Assembly: GCF_946885855.1 (NCBI RefSeq)
Contig: NZ_CAMPHH010000166.1
Location: 1-7,473, forward strand
Direction: 5' to 3'
DNA: 7,473 nucleotides
Source of the DNA: an uncultured Actinotalea sp.
Lineage (GTDB): Bacteria > Actinomycetota > Actinomycetes > Actinomycetales > Cellulomonadaceae
Shown: piece by piece, positions 6,476 to 7,473 of the stretch
Layout of the letters: the number at the start of each line of letters is the position of its first letter
Position numbering within the stretch: the first letter of the stretch is position 1
The notes under the pieces: generated by a model
The model's database searches: none
Told to the model about the DNA's origin: nothing
What the model saw: only the letters and a program-made list of their open reading frames with translations
Program-made: the position numbers and the translations under genes

Positions 6476-7473
6476 GTGAACGACGTGTTCCTGGACGAGG
6501 TGATCCGACCGGACCCGTCCGAGGAGGGGCGCGCGCGCCGCCGCGGCGGTCGCGAGGAGCGGGAGCGGAAGCGCCGTCAGCGCCGGCAGCGCAGCATGAT
6601 CGCCGTCATCATCGCGCTGCTCGTGCTCGGCGGTGCCGCCTACGCCATCGTGCAGGTCGCCGGCCCGATGATCTCCTCGCTCGGTGACCGCGAGACCCCG
6701 GTGGAGGACTTCCCCGGCCCCGGCACCGGCAACGTCGAGGTGACGATCGAGGCGGGCGCCTCGGGCGGGCCGATGGGCCAGACGCTGGCCGAGGCGGGCG
6801 TGGTGGCGTCGGCGACGGCGTTCTCGCGTGCGTTCGCCGCGAACCCCGACGCCGCGGGCATCCAGCCCGGCACGTACCGGCTGCTGCTCGAGATGCGCGC
6901 GCAGGACGCCGTGGCCGCCCTCCTGGAGCCCGCGAACCGTGTCCAGACCCGGGTCACGATCCCCGAGGGGCTGCGGGCGGACCAGATCCTCGAGCGGCTC
7001 TCCTCGGTGACGGCCGTCCCGGTCGCCGACTTCGAGGCCGCGATGCAGGACACGGCCGCGACGGGCCTGCCGGCGGAGGCCGAGGGCAACTACGAGGGCT
7101 GGCTCTTCCCGGCGACGTACACGTTCCAGCCGGGGACCACGCCGACCGAGATGATCGCGGAGATGGTCGCCCAGACCCTGGCCCGCCTGGACGCCCGCGG
7201 CGTGCCCGCCGACCAGCGGGAGACCGTGCTCATCAAGGCCTCGCTGGTGGAGCGCGAGGCACGGTCGCCGGAGGACCGCCGCAAGGTCGCGCAGGCGATC
7301 GAGAACCGGCTCGCGATCGACATGAAGCTCGACATCGACGCCGCCGTCGCCTACGGCCTCGGCAAGTCCGGCACCGAGCTGACCCGCGACGACACCCAGA
7401 ACAGCGACACGCCCTACAACCTGTACCGCTACACGGGCCTGCCGCCGACGCCGATCGCCTCGCCGAGCGAGAC
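6476..7473 (+). CDS. mltG: endolytic murein transglycosylase MltG, 3' end missing
   Basis: The first 332 residues are present and the gene runs off the window. MltG is a membrane-bound lytic transglycosylase that cuts nascent glycan strands and helps set their length. Residues 1-40 are cytoplasmic and strongly basic (RKRRQRRQRS before the membrane). Residues 41-63 form a single transmembrane helix (IAVIIALLVLGGAAYAIVQV). Residues about 87-155 resemble the LysM-like subdomain, with IQPGTYRLL. The catalytic YceG domain begins near 158 with VTIPEGLRADQI, then NYEGWLFPATYTF (205-217), the active-site segment IKASLVEREA (253-262, catalytic Glu probably E259), IENRL (275-279) and NLYRYTGLPPTPIASP (315-330). 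The GTG start follows GGGAGG (6463-6468) by seven bases. It lies 34 bases after ruvX, in the same likely transcript. Confidence 0.95.
   Translation, partial: MNDVFLDEVIRPDPSEEGRARRRGGREERERKRRQRRQRSMIAVIIALLVLGGAAYAIVQVAGPMISSLGDRETPVEDFPGPGTGNVEVTIEAGASGGPMGQTLAEAGVVASATAFSRAFAANPDAAGIQPGTYRLLLEMRAQDAVAALLEPANRVQTRVTIPEGLRADQILERLSSVTAVPVADFEAAMQDTAATGLPAEAEGNYEGWLFPATYTFQPGTTPTEMIAEMVAQTLARLDARGVPADQRETVLIKASLVEREARSPEDRRKVAQAIENRLAIDMKLDIDAAVAYGLGKSGTELTRDDTQNSDTPYNLYRYTGLPPTPIASPSE

Overview
The window is very GC-rich, reads almost entirely on the + strand, and ends codons mostly in G or C. It carries the block rpsD, DUF948 gene, DUF6167 gene, alaS, ruvX, mltG. From memory this order is shared by many high-GC Actinobacteria, including Streptomyces and Micrococcales. 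A member of Micrococcales, perhaps Cellulomonas-like, is the best guess; no rRNA or species marker is present to fix it.

Layout. Positions 1-322 hold no gene I can support, but contain a strong palindrome at 159-214. Positions 323-1252 encode a two-part protein: a winged-helix region of the AbiEi antitoxin type followed by a DUF559 (Vsr-like, PD-(D/E)XK) nuclease domain. A diverged, inverted copy of the same palindrome lies at 1229-1281 and supplies the last seven codons and the stop of this gene. A possible promoter and a structured leader (about 1361-1489) precede rpsD (1490-2116), which ends at a 15-bp hairpin terminator. A possible second promoter leads to two small membrane-anchored proteins, DUF948 (2281-2643) and DUF6167 (2643-3050), whose genes overlap by one base. 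After 153 bases with no clear -10 box come alaS (3204-5876), ruvX (5878-6441) and mltG (6476 to the window edge, incomplete), closely packed and probably one transcript.

How the genes work together. rpsD and alaS serve translation. RuvX belongs to a family linked to Holliday junction resolution and, in E. coli, to 16S rRNA 5'-end maturation. MltG cuts nascent peptidoglycan at the membrane. The two small DUF proteins look like membrane-anchored envelope proteins of unknown role. The nuclease-like gene does not belong to this set: it is the accessory item, and its pairing with two inverted palindromic elements is the most unusual feature here.
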